54,268 bases of DNA from Chloroflexota bacterium (GTDB lineage Bacteria > Chloroflexota > Anaerolineae > Anaerolineales > Anaerolineaceae). The notes under the pieces are model-generated. The model did no database searches. It worked only from the letters and a program-made list of their open reading frames with translations, and was not told where the DNA came from. Numbering within the stretch: position 1 is the stretch's first letter; each line of letters begins with the position of its first letter. This document shows, piece after piece, positions 9,500 to 18,182 of the stretch. Location of the stretch: NCBI GenBank assembly GCA_012798065.1, contig JAAZNW010000002.1, positions 1-54,268 of the forward strand, in the 5' to 3' direction. Both the position numbers and the translations under genes were made by a program.

Positions 9500-9514
9500 T
9501 TTGTTAAAATGATG

Positions 9515-9692
9515 GTCTTTGAAAAATGGAAAAGTGAGCGTTGTCTGCTCTCTTTGTGAAGCCGTTGGTGCACGCCAACGGCGTTCGACCCTGATCTACC
9601 AGCACAGTCCGGCAGAGGGCGCTTACAGCGCTGGCAGGCGGTTGGGCTTCTTCTCCCGAGCGCGCAAAGTGAAATATCAAGTGGGTTTTTTA
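9515..9692 (+). ncRNA. Candidate structured RNA in the DUF2804-GT2 intergenic region (unclassified)
   Basis: The 290-nt gap has no credible ORF but folds by eye into a long imperfect rod. GCTC (9547-9550) can pair with GAGC (9658-9661) and GAAGCC (9558-9563) with GGCTTC (9645-9650), leaving a symmetric 7 x 7 internal loop. TTG at 9541-9543 can extend the outer helix with CAA at 9665-9667. Inside are GCCGTTGG/CCAACGGC (9561-9568/9575-9582), partly competing with the outer helix, and GCGCT-TAC-AGCGC (9619-9631). A TTAAAAT element lies near 9505 and a T run at 9686-9691 could end the transcript. A long hairpin with a central open region recalls 6S RNA, but I cannot match the conserved 6S sequence. 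The boundaries are guesses. Confidence 0.35.
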
Positions 9693-9789
9693 TTGTAAGG
9701 TGAGAACAGAAAAGGTGATTTCAGGTCTCTCTGAACATAGTGCCCAATTCATTTATAATTAGTTCGTTCATGTTTGTTCAAGGAGAAAA

Positions 9790-10665
9790 TTGAAAAAACT
9801 CACCATCATCATGCCGGTTTATAACGAAGAAGAGTCACTGCCGTTGATCATGAACAACTGGCTGGAACTGTGTGCCGCATCTCATTGCAGGCTGGTGGTG
9901 GTTAACGATGGCTCAACCGATGGGAGCCGGCGGATCCTGGATAACCTTCAATCTCAGCATGATTTTACTGTCATTCATCACAAGGTCAATAAAGGGTACG
10001 GCGGTGCCATTAAAACCGGCTTCAGGGCGGTGAAGACAGAGTACCTCGTCACGATTGATGGAGATGGACAGCATCTTCCCGCAAGCGTGATCCATATGTA
10101 TCAGAAGATGATTGAAGAAGATTGCGACCTTCTGATTGGCGCCCGTGAAAACGAAACGAAGTTCACCGCTCGTGGACTGGGAAAATGGATCATTCGCAGT
10201 ATATCTAAACTGCTTTTGCCGAACAAAATTCGAGATTTGAACTCAGGCTTGAAGATGTACCGTGCTGAATTGGCGCAGCGTTACATCAAAGTCTGCCCCG
10301 ATTCAATGGCTTTCAGTGACATTATCGCCCTCACTTTTATCGCGGAAAAATGTAAAGTGATGGAAACGCCTATTCAGATAAGCCCCCGCGCTGGCGGTAA
10401 AAGTAAGATAAACCTTGGGTCAGCAGTGGACACGGTAATTGAGATTATCAACATTGTTGTTTTCTTCAACCCATTGCGTGTTTTCCTCCCCCTCTCTGCT
10501 TTCTTCCTCCTGGCGGGGTTGGGGTGGGGTATACCGATTGTGTTAAAGGGGAGAGGTGTAAGCACTGGCTCTTTGCTGGCCTTTACCATCAGCGGGATAA
10601 TTCTCCTTTTAGGCTTAATCGCCGAGCAATTGTCACAGATTCGCAGAATACTGATAGAGGAATGA
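9790..10665 (+). CDS. Family 2 glycosyltransferase with two C-terminal membrane segments (polyprenyl-phosphate sugar transferase type)
   Basis: A 291-residue GT2 enzyme. The GT-A fold is shown by PVYNEEESLPL at the N terminus, NDGSTDGS (about 38), the KGYGGAIKTGF nucleotide-binding segment and the metal-binding DGDGQH (about 90). Two hydrophobic helices near residues 235-257 and 263-283 resemble the GtrB/DPM1 type, which moves a sugar from a nucleotide donor onto polyprenyl phosphate at the inner face of the membrane. The start is a TTG at 9790 with AGGAG eight bases upstream. A TATAAT at 9754-9759 may be the -10 element. The adjacent convergent gene is a GT-C-like membrane protein that could use such a lipid-linked sugar. 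Both genes are AT-richer than their neighbours. Confidence 0.88.
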   Translation: MKKLTIIMPVYNEEESLPLIMNNWLELCAASHCRLVVVNDGSTDGSRRILDNLQSQHDFTVIHHKVNKGYGGAIKTGFRAVKTEYLVTIDGDGQHLPASVIHMYQKMIEEDCDLLIGARENETKFTARGLGKWIIRSISKLLLPNKIRDLNSGLKMYRAELAQRYIKVCPDSMAFSDIIALTFIAEKCKVMETPIQISPRAGGKSKINLGSAVDTVIEIINIVVFFNPLRVFLPLSAFFLLAGLGWGIPIVLKGRGVSTGSLLAFTISGIILLLGLIAEQLSQIRRILIEE

Positions 10666-10687
10666 ACCTTCTTTAATCAGCCCGTTC

Positions 10688-10724
10688 CGCCAGCGATCAC
10701 CTCCCGCTGGCGCTGCGGTGTGTT
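10688..10724 (+). terminator. Possible terminator between convergent glycosyltransferase genes
   Basis: CGCCAGCG (10688-10695) and CGCTGGCG (10705-10712) form an 8-bp perfect stem with a 9-nt loop. A T run follows only after a further 8-9 bases, so termination strength is uncertain. Confidence 0.4.
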
Positions 10725-10735
10725 TTTCCTGGAAA

Positions 10736-12451
10736 TTACTTTAATCGATTAAAAAGGGCAAAACGGATGTTCCCGCTATCAATCATTTCATAGTCGCTCT
10801 CGATGTAACGCTGAATGATCACGGACGCTTCACTTGAAGAATACTCATCCGCGCTCATTAGGATGAAAGTGGGTTGCCATTCAACAATCGTTTGCGGTTT
10901 GAATGTATCAAAATTCACAACGCGCACATCTGACCAGGTTAACCGTTCATCATAATACATGTTGAACAGGTCAATGAACTCAACATCACGACTGCTGTAG
11001 TTAAGGTCGCTGAGCGCATCCTCAAAGACCAAGAGCTTTATTTTTTCCTCTTTAATATTGGCGCTATCGAATACTTCAATTGCCTGTAATCGCTCATTCA
11101 TTTTTCGCACATTGGTCTGCTCGAAGAAATAATTGAGAGTGTTGTCATATAACGGGTATGCGATAAAAATAACAAAGACCAACAAAGGGGCAAAGACCGT
11201 TTTATTCGAATAGTGTCGAACGAGAAAAACCAGGATGATTAAGGCAATTAACGTAATCGGGTAAACGGTCGACGCGAGAAAATCAGGATAATTATAGGGA
11301 CCAGCCTGACTCACCACTACAAGGATTTTCCTTCCTGCTATAAATAACAGGGCAGCGGCGAGCATTGAGAATGCCAGCCAGGAGAATTCTTTTTTGTTCC
11401 TAGGAAAGTCAAAAACAATCAGTTGCGGGGCAAAGGCGCACACCAGGGGCAGAATGGGAAAAACATGCCGCCCTATCACTCCCCAGGAGCTGAAGCCAAT
11501 TATCACGCTTAAAATTACAATCAACTTGAGCGGAATAAGCCAGGGAAGCCGCATTGACGGAGGTTGTTTCTTTAGCAATTTGATCCCAGAAAAAAGGTAG
11601 GCTAAAAAAATGTAAGGGGTGCTTTCCAAAAAAAAGCCAGTGAACCAGTTGGCAACAGCTTTCGACTCCTCGCCAATATTGCGGTCGATGTAGGTTTTTT
11701 TAAATTGAAAGTACTCGCTAAGTCGAAGACCAAACCAGGCGTCCTTTAACAAAAGGCCGTTTAAGAGCATGAACAACACAACCCCTGCAAGCAGACCAAT
11801 CATAAAGTAACCCAACCGTTTTAAGCAGAGCCTGACGTTTATACCGCCTTCTCCATCGAACAAGAACCCAATCAACAAAACGGCTGAAGCAAGGGTGGTC
11901 TCTTTTGAGCGAAAAGCCAGAAAGAAAGCCAGCCCCATTAAAGAAAGAAGGTAAACAGGTTTACCAGGCTGCCTGAAGCACAGAATGTAAAGCACCACGG
12001 TCAACCCAAGGAATATACCCGCGGTAAGGTCAACCGAGGTATTTCCGGAATACACCGAGAGGAGCGGTATGGTGAGATACAACAAAGTCGAAATACCGGC
12101 GTGCAAGATGTTGCTGGTTTTCGTGGTCAGCCTTGAAATCACATAGGTCAAGGCTGCCGAACCCGCCACTAAAAAACCCCAGTAGGCCTTTACCCCTTCC
12201 AAGGGTCGATCAGCGATCTCTACAAAAAGTTTCTGAAAAAAGATGTGCGTATAGCGGTTAATAATGAATGGGTCTTTGACGTTCAGCAAGCCATGATTAA
12301 TGTACATGACTTCATCAGAATAGATCGGTCCACCAGCGTATTTGGCGAGGAAGATACCCAGTAAAATAAAAACCGCGGCGCTGATGATGATTTCTGCCAG
12401 TAAAAAAACCTCATTTAATCGACATTTTTTTATCCCGCTCGTGAATGGCAT
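10736..12451 (-). CDS. Polytopic membrane protein, GT-C glycosyltransferase-like
   Basis: A 571-residue protein with about ten to twelve hydrophobic helices in the first 430 residues and a soluble C-terminal portion. The first extracytoplasmic loop contains YSDEVMYINHG (about residue 45), an acidic Asp-Glu pair placed as in GT-C enzymes such as the PMT/ArnT/GT39 group that use polyprenyl-phosphate sugars. A basic FRSKETTLA segment near residue 190 faces the cytoplasm. No exact family can be assigned from sequence reading alone. It converges with a GT2 of the lipid-phosphate sugar synthase type, and the pair may act together on envelope glycans. Base composition is lower in GC than flanking housekeeping genes, which hints at acquisition by transfer. 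Confidence 0.65.
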   Translation of the reverse strand: MPFTSGIKKCRLNEVFLLAEIIISAAVFILLGIFLAKYAGGPIYSDEVMYINHGLLNVKDPFIINRYTHIFFQKLFVEIADRPLEGVKAYWGFLVAGSAALTYVISRLTTKTSNILHAGISTLLYLTIPLLSVYSGNTSVDLTAGIFLGLTVVLYILCFRQPGKPVYLLSLMGLAFFLAFRSKETTLASAVLLIGFLFDGEGGINVRLCLKRLGYFMIGLLAGVVLFMLLNGLLLKDAWFGLRLSEYFQFKKTYIDRNIGEESKAVANWFTGFFLESTPYIFLAYLFSGIKLLKKQPPSMRLPWLIPLKLIVILSVIIGFSSWGVIGRHVFPILPLVCAFAPQLIVFDFPRNKKEFSWLAFSMLAAALLFIAGRKILVVVSQAGPYNYPDFLASTVYPITLIALIILVFLVRHYSNKTVFAPLLVFVIFIAYPLYDNTLNYFFEQTNVRKMNERLQAIEVFDSANIKEEKIKLLVFEDALSDLNYSSRDVEFIDLFNMYYDERLTWSDVRVVNFDTFKPQTIVEWQPTFILMSADEYSSSEASVIIQRYIESDYEMIDSGNIRFALFNRLK

Positions 12452-12554
12452 GTGTTGTTCAAAAATCCTTTCAGGGTTTATCTCAATTTAAAAACCCGCC
12501 GAAGCAGCTGGGAGAACGACCTTGCGGTTAGATTATACCTTCTGTTTCAGCGGA

Positions 12555-12592
12555 CAAAAAACCCATCCAACCCCCTTTGTGAGATTGGATGG
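12555..12592 (-). terminator. Rho-independent terminator for glutamate dehydrogenase
   Basis: On the minus strand CCATCCAA pairs with TTGGATGG (plus coordinates 12585-12592 and 12563-12570, 14-nt loop), followed by GTTTTTTG. It lies 60 nt beyond the gdhA stop codon. Confidence 0.75.
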
Positions 12593-12651
12593 ATCAGCGA
12601 GTAATACGGTTCGATAACAAGAATTGGCTTTCTTAATTACCCTTTCGCTTT

Positions 12652-13938
12652 TTACACCCAACCTCTTAACTGCATGGCCTTGACGACGCGGTCGATAGCC
12701 ACCATGTAAGCGGCGTCGCGGGTATATACCTTGCTTTTCTGGCTCATGTCCAGCACACCAGCAAAGGCGATTGTCATCTTGGTATCCAACTTCTCAAGTA
12801 CTTCTTCTTTGGTCCAGTAGTAGTTCATATCATTCTGTACCCCTTCAAAGTAAGAAACGGTCACACCACCAGCGTTGCACAGAAAGTCCGGGATAACAAA
12901 GATGTCGCTCTGTTTCAGCACCTCATCTGCCTCGGGCGTGGTGGGTCCATTGGCGCCTTCTGCCAATATTTTGACCCGCGGTGATATCTGCTTGACCGTT
13001 TCCCCGTTGATTTGCCCTTCCAGCGCCGCGGGAATGAGCACATCCACGTCTTTGCTGATCCAGGCACCGCCGTCTTCGATGACGTATCCGGCTTCGCGAG
13101 CCTTGACCTTGTCCACCGTGCCGTACTGGTCAGTGATGGTCATCAGGAAACGCGGGTCTATGCCGTCTGCCTTGCTGACAGTGTAAGAAACCTTGTCCTC
13201 GCGGTCGTAGTAAGAAATACAGATGACTTTGCCTTTGAGCATTTCAGTAAACCCAATAGAGGCGTACTGCGCCACATTGCCAAATCCCTGGATAGACGCG
13301 GTGCATTTTGCACCATCCAGTTTGAGGTGTTTCATGGCTTCGCGCACATTGATAATGACGCCAAAACCGGTAGCCTCGGTGCGCCCGCTCGATCCACCAC
13401 CGCCCAGCGGCTTGCCGGTAATAACGCCCGGTGTGAACTCTCCCACCAGTTTGGAATACTCGTCCATCATCCACCCCATCATTTGCGCGGTGGTCCCCAC
13501 ATCCGGCGCTGGTACATCCTGGCGGTTGCCAATATTACGCCACATCACATCCACCCATCCCCTTACCAGGCGTTCTTTTTCACCTGTCGAAAGGGTTGAA
13601 GGGTCAACTACCACGCCGCCTTTGCCGCCGCCCAGGGGAATATCCGCGACCGCGCATTTCCAGGTCATCCACGTGGCCAGCGCGCGCACCGTATCGAGCG
13701 TTTCGGCGGGATGGAAGCGGATGCCGCCTTTATTTGGACCGCGGGCGTCGTTGTGCTGCACACGGAACCCCTGGAACATGCGCAAACTGCCGTCGTCCAT
13801 GCGCACCGGTATGCGGAAAGAAAATTCACGCAAGGGCCAGCGTAAAATTTCCCGCACCTGCGGATCCAATTTAAGCAACTCAGCCACATTATCAAATTGC
13901 TTTTGAGCCATTTCAAATGCATTAATCGAGGTTGCCAT
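12652..13938 (-). CDS. gdhA: Glu/Leu/Phe/Val dehydrogenase, probably glutamate dehydrogenase
   Basis: A 428-residue enzyme catalysing reversible oxidative deamination of glutamate to 2-oxoglutarate and ammonia. Visible features are the substrate-binding FRVQHNDARGPNKGGIRFHP region (residues 55-80), the catalytic-lysine segment PLGGGKGGVVVDP (about 102-114), and a Rossmann domain with IQGFGNVAQYAS near residue 215. The length is standard for hexameric GDH (410-450). The related leucine and phenylalanine dehydrogenases are shorter (about 360). The start ATG is preceded by AAAGGAGTGAACTGA, a good ribosome-binding site. Coenzyme preference (NAD or NADP) cannot be decided here. The gene is monocistronic, bounded by terminators on both sides. 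Confidence 0.95.
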   Translation of the reverse strand: MATSINAFEMAQKQFDNVAELLKLDPQVREILRWPLREFSFRIPVRMDDGSLRMFQGFRVQHNDARGPNKGGIRFHPAETLDTVRALATWMTWKCAVADIPLGGGKGGVVVDPSTLSTGEKERLVRGWVDVMWRNIGNRQDVPAPDVGTTAQMMGWMMDEYSKLVGEFTPGVITGKPLGGGGSSGRTEATGFGVIINVREAMKHLKLDGAKCTASIQGFGNVAQYASIGFTEMLKGKVICISYYDREDKVSYTVSKADGIDPRFLMTITDQYGTVDKVKAREAGYVIEDGGAWISKDVDVLIPAALEGQINGETVKQISPRVKILAEGANGPTTPEADEVLKQSDIFVIPDFLCNAGGVTVSYFEGVQNDMNYYWTKEEVLEKLDTKMTIAFAGVLDMSQKSKVYTRDAAYMVAIDRVVKAMQLRGWV

Positions 13939-13983
13939 TCAGTTCACTCCTTTACCAGTTGGAATTGAAATTGATCAGAAGTC

Positions 13984-14017
13984 AAAAATAAAGCGGGCAC
14001 ACCGGTCCTGTGCCCGC
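13984..14017 (-). terminator. Rho-independent terminator downstream of gatB
   Basis: GCGGGCACA (13993-14001) and TGTGCCCGC (14009-14017) form a perfect 9-bp stem with a 7-nt loop. On the minus strand it is followed by TTTATTTTT. It lies about 150 nt past the gatB stop and just upstream of gdhA. Confidence 0.8.
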
Positions 14018-14166
14018 ATTCAAGCGTGATGATTGAATCGATCTTACGCACAAATCCCTCCGCATTTCAGTGCAATAATAGAATATACGAGAATGAAAAG
14101 CGCGTCAAGATGACGAACATCAGGTCTTTCGCAGGGGGATGATGCAGGGTATTGCCGGTCACTTTT

Positions 14167-15627
14167 CTACCCGCGCCTGGCTTCGGTCAGTTGTTTTTCG
14201 AGTTCTTCTTTCAGCACTGCAGGGCTGGCTTTCCCTCCGGCGGCGCTCATCACCTGCCCGAAGAACCAGTTTGCCAGCGTCTCTTTTCCTGCCAGGTAAC
14301 TCGCCAGCTCCTTCTGGTTGGTTGTGAGCACTTCCTTCACCAGGTCAGAGATAAAACCAGTATCAGTGACCTGCGCCAGGCCTTTCTCGCTGATCACCTG
14401 CTGCGCGGAGGAACCGCTGGCCAGCATCTCCGCCAGTACGGTCTTGGCGGTGTTCTGGTTGATGCCGCCTGCTTCGATTATGTCCAACAGTTCCGCCAGG
14501 CTTTGCGGGCTAACGCGGATATGCGTAATTTCTGCACCAGTCGAGTTGAGGTGCGCGAAAAGCTCGCCTGTGATCCAATTTGCCGCGCTGCGTGCTGATG
14601 CCTGCTTAAGCGCCGCGGCACAGTCTTCAAAATATGCGGCAATATCACTTTCCGATGTAAGGATGGCAGCGTCAGCCGGTATGAGCCCGTATTGTTGCTG
14701 CAGCCGGCGGGTTTTATCCCGCGGCAGTTCGGGCATACGCTGCCGAATTTGCGCTATCCAATCCGCCTCCACCGCCAGCGGTGGAATATCCGGTTCAGGG
14801 AAATAGCGGTAATCGTGTGCCTCTTCCTTTGAACGCTGCACATACGTGCGCTGGTTTGGTTCATCCCACCCAAGTGTTTCCTGGCTGACCGTTTCACCGT
14901 TTTCCAGCAGAGACGCCTGGCGCGCCAGCTCATAGGCGATGGCGCGTTCCATCGCTCTGAAGGAGTTGAGATTCTTTATTTCCACCCGGGTGCCAAGCTG
15001 GTCGCTTCCGGCGGGGCGAATAGACACATTCGCTTCGAAACGCATCACCCCTTTTTCCATATTGCCCGAGTTGACCCCCAACGCGCGTAGAATCGCCCGC
15101 AGACCAGTTGCGTAGGCACGCACTTCTTCCACCGAGTGCATATCCGGCTCTGAAACGATTTCAAGCAGGGGTACACCGGCGCGGTTCAGGTCTACCAGCG
15201 AGCAGTCTCCGCCGTCATCGGTGATATGGGTGAGTTTTCCGGTATCTTCTTCAAGATGCGCCCGCCGCACGCGGATGACACGTTCGCCTTCGGATGTGTC
15301 AATAACCAGCCGACCATTCTCCGCCAGCGGTTGTTCGTATTGCGAAATTTGGTACCCTTTGGGCAGGTCAGGGTAGAAGTAGTTTTTTCGAGCAAAAATG
15401 GAGGTGTGGTTCACCTCGCATTCGAGCGCCAGCGCCACGCGCACGCCATATTCTACCGCGCGGCGATTGAGCACCGGCAGCGTGCCGGGCATTCCAGCGC
15501 ACACAGGGCATACACTGGAATTGGGGCGGCTGGTCGTGGTATCCACAACGCGGCATCCGCAGAACATTTTGGTCTGCGTTGCCAGTTCTGCGTGCACCTC
15601 CAGCCCGATAACCGCTTCGTATTGCAT
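14167..15627 (-). CDS. gatB: Aspartyl/glutamyl-tRNA(Asn/Gln) amidotransferase subunit B
   Basis: A 486-residue GatB, the tRNA-binding kinase-like subunit of the GatCAB complex that converts misacylated Glu-tRNA(Gln) or Asp-tRNA(Asn) to the amide form. It begins with [12 protein letters not shown], carries the zinc-binding CGC...CPVC cysteines (about residues 22-42), the GTLPVLN segment, the LEEDTGK motif and a C-terminal YqeY-like helical tail. The start is placed at the ATG at 15627; upstream codons add a non-conserved peptide. gatC and gatA lie 4 kb away on the same strand, so the complex is encoded at two loci. It is divergent from coaX. Confidence 0.96.
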   Translation of the reverse strand: MQYEAVIGLEVHAELATQTKMFCGCRVVDTTTSRPNSSVCPVCAGMPGTLPVLNRRAVEYGVRVALALECEVNHTSIFARKNYFYPDLPKGYQISQYEQPLAENGRLVIDTSEGERVIRVRRAHLEEDTGKLTHITDDGGDCSLVDLNRAGVPLLEIVSEPDMHSVEEVRAYATGLRAILRALGVNSGNMEKGVMRFEANVSIRPAGSDQLGTRVEIKNLNSFRAMERAIAYELARQASLLENGETVSQETLGWDEPNQRTYVQRSKEEAHDYRYFPEPDIPPLAVEADWIAQIRQRMPELPRDKTRRLQQQYGLIPADAAILTSESDIAAYFEDCAAALKQASARSAANWITGELFAHLNSTGAEITHIRVSPQSLAELLDIIEAGGINQNTAKTVLAEMLASGSSAQQVISEKGLAQVTDTGFISDLVKEVLTTNQKELASYLAGKETLANWFFGQVMSAAGGKASPAVLKEELEKQLTEARRG

Positions 15628-15733
15628 GATGTAATGGATTTTATCACAGCCGGTGCCATCCATTACCCCAGCACAGATGCATTAGCGTGTTAAAATATCA
15701 GTAACCATCACGCACTGCCAGACGAGGTGACGT

Positions 15734-16504
15734 ATGCTGTTGTGTATCGACATCGGCAACACGAATATCAAACTTGGTTTGTATGAAGGAGAAAAACTGG
15801 TCACTCATTGGCGGATCTATACCGATGAGCATAAACTGGCGGATGAATATGCAGTATTGTTACTCTCTTTATTTAAAAGCGAGGATATCAAAAATGAAGC
15901 CATCAGCGGTTGCGCCATTTCATCGGTTGTGCCTGAGTTGACCATCGCCTTCAGAGACCTGGTCAGAAGGCACCTCAACCTCGAACCAGTGATTGTGGGA
16001 AACGTTAAACGACCCGTCATTCACATTAACACCTCCAACCCCAAAGAAGTCGGTCCTGACCTGATTGCCAACGCCGTGGGAGCAGTGGCGCTTTATGGTG
16101 CGCCCTGTATTGTCATCGGCTTTGGCACCGCTACCACCTTCTGCGCCATTTCAGCCAGTGGAGACCTTGAAGGTGTCGTGATCGCTCCAGGTGTTATTAC
16201 GGCTGCTTCTTCGTTGTTTCAGGCTGGTGCCATGCTCCCGGCGGTCGATCTGCATAAACCGGAAAAGGTCATTGGCAAGAACACCATTCTCTCACTGCAA
16301 TCCGGTTTGATCTACGGTTTTGCCGGATTGGTGGAAGGGCTTAGCGCCCGGATAAAAGCAGAGCTGGGCGGCGATGCAAAAGTTGTCGCTACTGGCGGTC
16401 TCGCCCGTCTTATGGCGGACGAAGTAGATTGCATTGACGCCGTTGAGCCGGAGTTGACCCTGCTCGGTGTGCGCATCATCTATGAAAAAAATCAAAAGGG
16501 CTGA
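15734..16504 (+). CDS. coaX: Type III pantothenate kinase
   Basis: A 256-residue CoaX, which phosphorylates pantothenate in the first step of coenzyme A synthesis. The ASKHA phosphate-binding motif DIGNTNIKLG (residues 5-14) and the second motif GPDLIANAVGA with the catalytic Asp (about residue 99) are present, followed by FGTATTFCAI (phosphate 2 region, about 132). The length matches the family. GAGGTGACGT precedes the ATG. It is divergent from gatB, with a 106-nt spacer holding a TTAAAATATC element that may serve as a -10. Confidence 0.95.
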   Translation: MLLCIDIGNTNIKLGLYEGEKLVTHWRIYTDEHKLADEYAVLLLSLFKSEDIKNEAISGCAISSVVPELTIAFRDLVRRHLNLEPVIVGNVKRPVIHINTSNPKEVGPDLIANAVGAVALYGAPCIVIGFGTATTFCAISASGDLEGVVIAPGVITAASSLFQAGAMLPAVDLHKPEKVIGKNTILSLQSGLIYGFAGLVEGLSARIKAELGGDAKVVATGGLARLMADEVDCIDAVEPELTLLGVRIIYEKNQKG

Positions 16505-16733
16505 CACCCTGGTTTGCTCTCAACGGTAAAGATAAAGTCTCCACCTTGAGGGTTATGTTGCGTTTCGTGGTTTTTCAGCTGTTTTGGTAAATTATCGTTA
16601 AAGTTCTGGTAAAAGCAGGCGTGATCGCACCCAATGAACCGCGCCACCTGCTGCGAAGACGAAAAACAGGGTGATTCGGGTGCGCGTTTATGGACGCTCC
16701 TGACCAGATTCGTTGAAATATTTACTTCGTGAA

Positions 16734-16771
16734 CAGAAAAACCGCAGGGGTTGAGTGTTGCTCAACCCCTG
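16734..16771 (-). terminator. Rho-independent terminator for the aminotransferase operon
   Basis: CAGGGGTTGAG (16745-16755) and CTCAACCCCTG (16761-16771) form a perfect 11-bp stem with a 5-nt loop. On the minus strand it is followed by CGGTTTTTC. The 275 nt between coaX and this operon contain no other clear element. Confidence 0.88.
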
Positions 16772-16780
16772 TGGATTTGA

Positions 16781-17941
16781 TCAGATTTTTCGTACAAACC
16801 TTTCAATGCGTTCGAGGGCTTCCTCCAACTGGTTGTAGCCGGTGGCATAAGAGCAGCGCGCAAATCCTTCTCCACCCATACCAAACGCGTTCCCCGGTAC
16901 CATCGCAACACGCTGTTCATGCAGCAAACGGGTGCAAAAGGTGTCATCATCCAACCCGGTAACACTGACCTTGGGGAAGGCGTAGAAAGCGCCTTTCGGT
17001 TCAAAGGTTGGCAACCCGATCTGATTGAGCCCGCTGACAATTAACTTACGGCGGCGGTCGTACTCAGCCAGCATTTTCAGCACATGCGGTTCTCCACTGA
17101 GCAACCCCTCAAGAGCGGCAAACTGGCTCATGGTGGGCGCAGACATCACCATGTACTGGTGAACGCGCAGCAAACCAGTGATCAGGTGTTCTGGTCCAGC
17201 GGCGTAACCAATACGCCAGCCGGTCATGGCGTAATCTTTTGAAAAACCGCCCAACAGCAAGCTGCGCTCGCGCATCCCTGGCAGCGCGGTGAAACACACA
17301 TGTTTCACGCCGTAAACGAGGCGGTCGTAGATTTCATCCGAGATGACCACCAGGTCATGCTCCTCCGCGATCCTGGCCACCTCGAGCAGGTTCTCACGGC
17401 TGGCTACCGCGCCGGTAGGGTTATTGGGAAAGCCAATGAGGATCGCCTTGGTGCGCGGAGTGATCGCTGCGCGCAACGCGTCGGGGTCAATATCAAAATT
17501 GCTTTCCATGTGGCTGGGTACTTCCACCGCCACCCCGCCGGCAAGGATGACCGCTGCCTGGTAGGATACAAAGCAGGGCGTGGGGATAATCACTTCATCA
17601 CCAGGGTTCACCAGGGCAATAGCGGCCAGGTTCAGGGCTTCTGACCCGCCGACAGTAACGATGATTTCCTTTTCCGGGTCATATTCCACGTTGTACAAAG
17701 TACTGAAGTGCGCCGCCAGCGCCCGGCGCAGTTGGATAAGGCCATAATTCGAAGTGTAGTGGGTTTCACCGCGCTGCAATGACTCGATTCCTGCCATCAA
17801 GATGGGTTCCGGTGTTGTAAAATCAGGCTCACCGATGCCCAGCGAGATAACGTCTTTCATGGTGGCGGTGATATCAAAAAACTTTCTGATGCCTGACGGC
17901 TTCAGGCCGGCTACTCTGCGGGAAAGATATCGATCAGTCAT
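16781..17941 (-). CDS. PLP-dependent aminotransferase, class I/II (aspartate/aromatic type)
   Basis: A 386-residue fold-type I aminotransferase. The N-terminal ISLGIGEPDFTTPEPI segment, the NPNNPTG-like block FPNNPTGAV (about 175), the SDEIYDRL block (about 203) and the PLP lysine in GGFSKDYAMTGWRIGY (about residue 234) define the AspC/AraT subfamily. It transfers the amino group of aspartate, aromatic amino acids or alanine to 2-oxoglutarate; the exact substrate cannot be read from the sequence. Its start overlaps the stop of the 78-residue upstream gene by 4 nt (ATGA), and the nucleotidyltransferase gene lies just before that, so the three form one operon ending at the 16.75-kb terminator. 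Confidence 0.92.
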   Translation of the reverse strand: MTDRYLSRRVAGLKPSGIRKFFDITATMKDVISLGIGEPDFTTPEPILMAGIESLQRGETHYTSNYGLIQLRRALAAHFSTLYNVEYDPEKEIIVTVGGSEALNLAAIALVNPGDEVIIPTPCFVSYQAAVILAGGVAVEVPSHMESNFDIDPDALRAAITPRTKAILIGFPNNPTGAVASRENLLEVARIAEEHDLVVISDEIYDRLVYGVKHVCFTALPGMRERSLLLGGFSKDYAMTGWRIGYAAGPEHLITGLLRVHQYMVMSAPTMSQFAALEGLLSGEPHVLKMLAEYDRRRKLIVSGLNQIGLPTFEPKGAFYAFPKVSVTGLDDDTFCTRLLHEQRVAMVPGNAFGMGGEGFARCSYATGYNQLEEALERIERFVRKI

Positions 17942-18174
17942 TGATTCTCCTTTTGTGTGATTTTGCCGTCCGAGCCAGCGGCAGTAACCTGCCAGCCGTC
18001 CCGATCCGGGTCATACACCAGCCAGTATTCATTTCCGTTCTCGCAGACCACCTTGAAACGTTTATCCAGCGGGGTCTGAATTTCATCCAGTACTTCGATG
18101 ACCTTCTGCCAGCGCCTGCCGTCCCACACTTCCAAAGGGCGCCCAGGGTAAGCGTATTCTGCGCGGCAGCGCAC
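17938..18174 (-). CDS. Small conserved-looking protein, unknown function
   Basis: A 78-residue protein starting with GTG, 8 nt after the stop of the nucleotidyltransferase gene and overlapping the aminotransferase start by 4 nt. It reads as a compact beta-rich domain (RPLEVWDGRRWQKVIEVLDE, then FKVVCENGNEYWLVYD), with many aromatic residues and no signal peptide or membrane helix. The pattern recalls the small DUF6504-type domain seen in some bacteria, but I am not certain. Translational coupling on both sides supports it being a real gene. Confidence 0.68.
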   Translation of the reverse strand: MRCRAEYAYPGRPLEVWDGRRWQKVIEVLDEIQTPLDKRFKVVCENGNEYWLVYDPDRDGWQVTAAGSDGKITQKENQ

Positions 18175-18182
18175 CGGGTCTT

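Noticed and set aside
13223..13906. Long open frame antisense to gdhA (227 codons)
   Set aside because: It lies wholly inside the strongly supported glutamate dehydrogenase gene on the opposite strand and has no recognisable protein pattern; GC-rich codons commonly leave open frames on the reverse strand.
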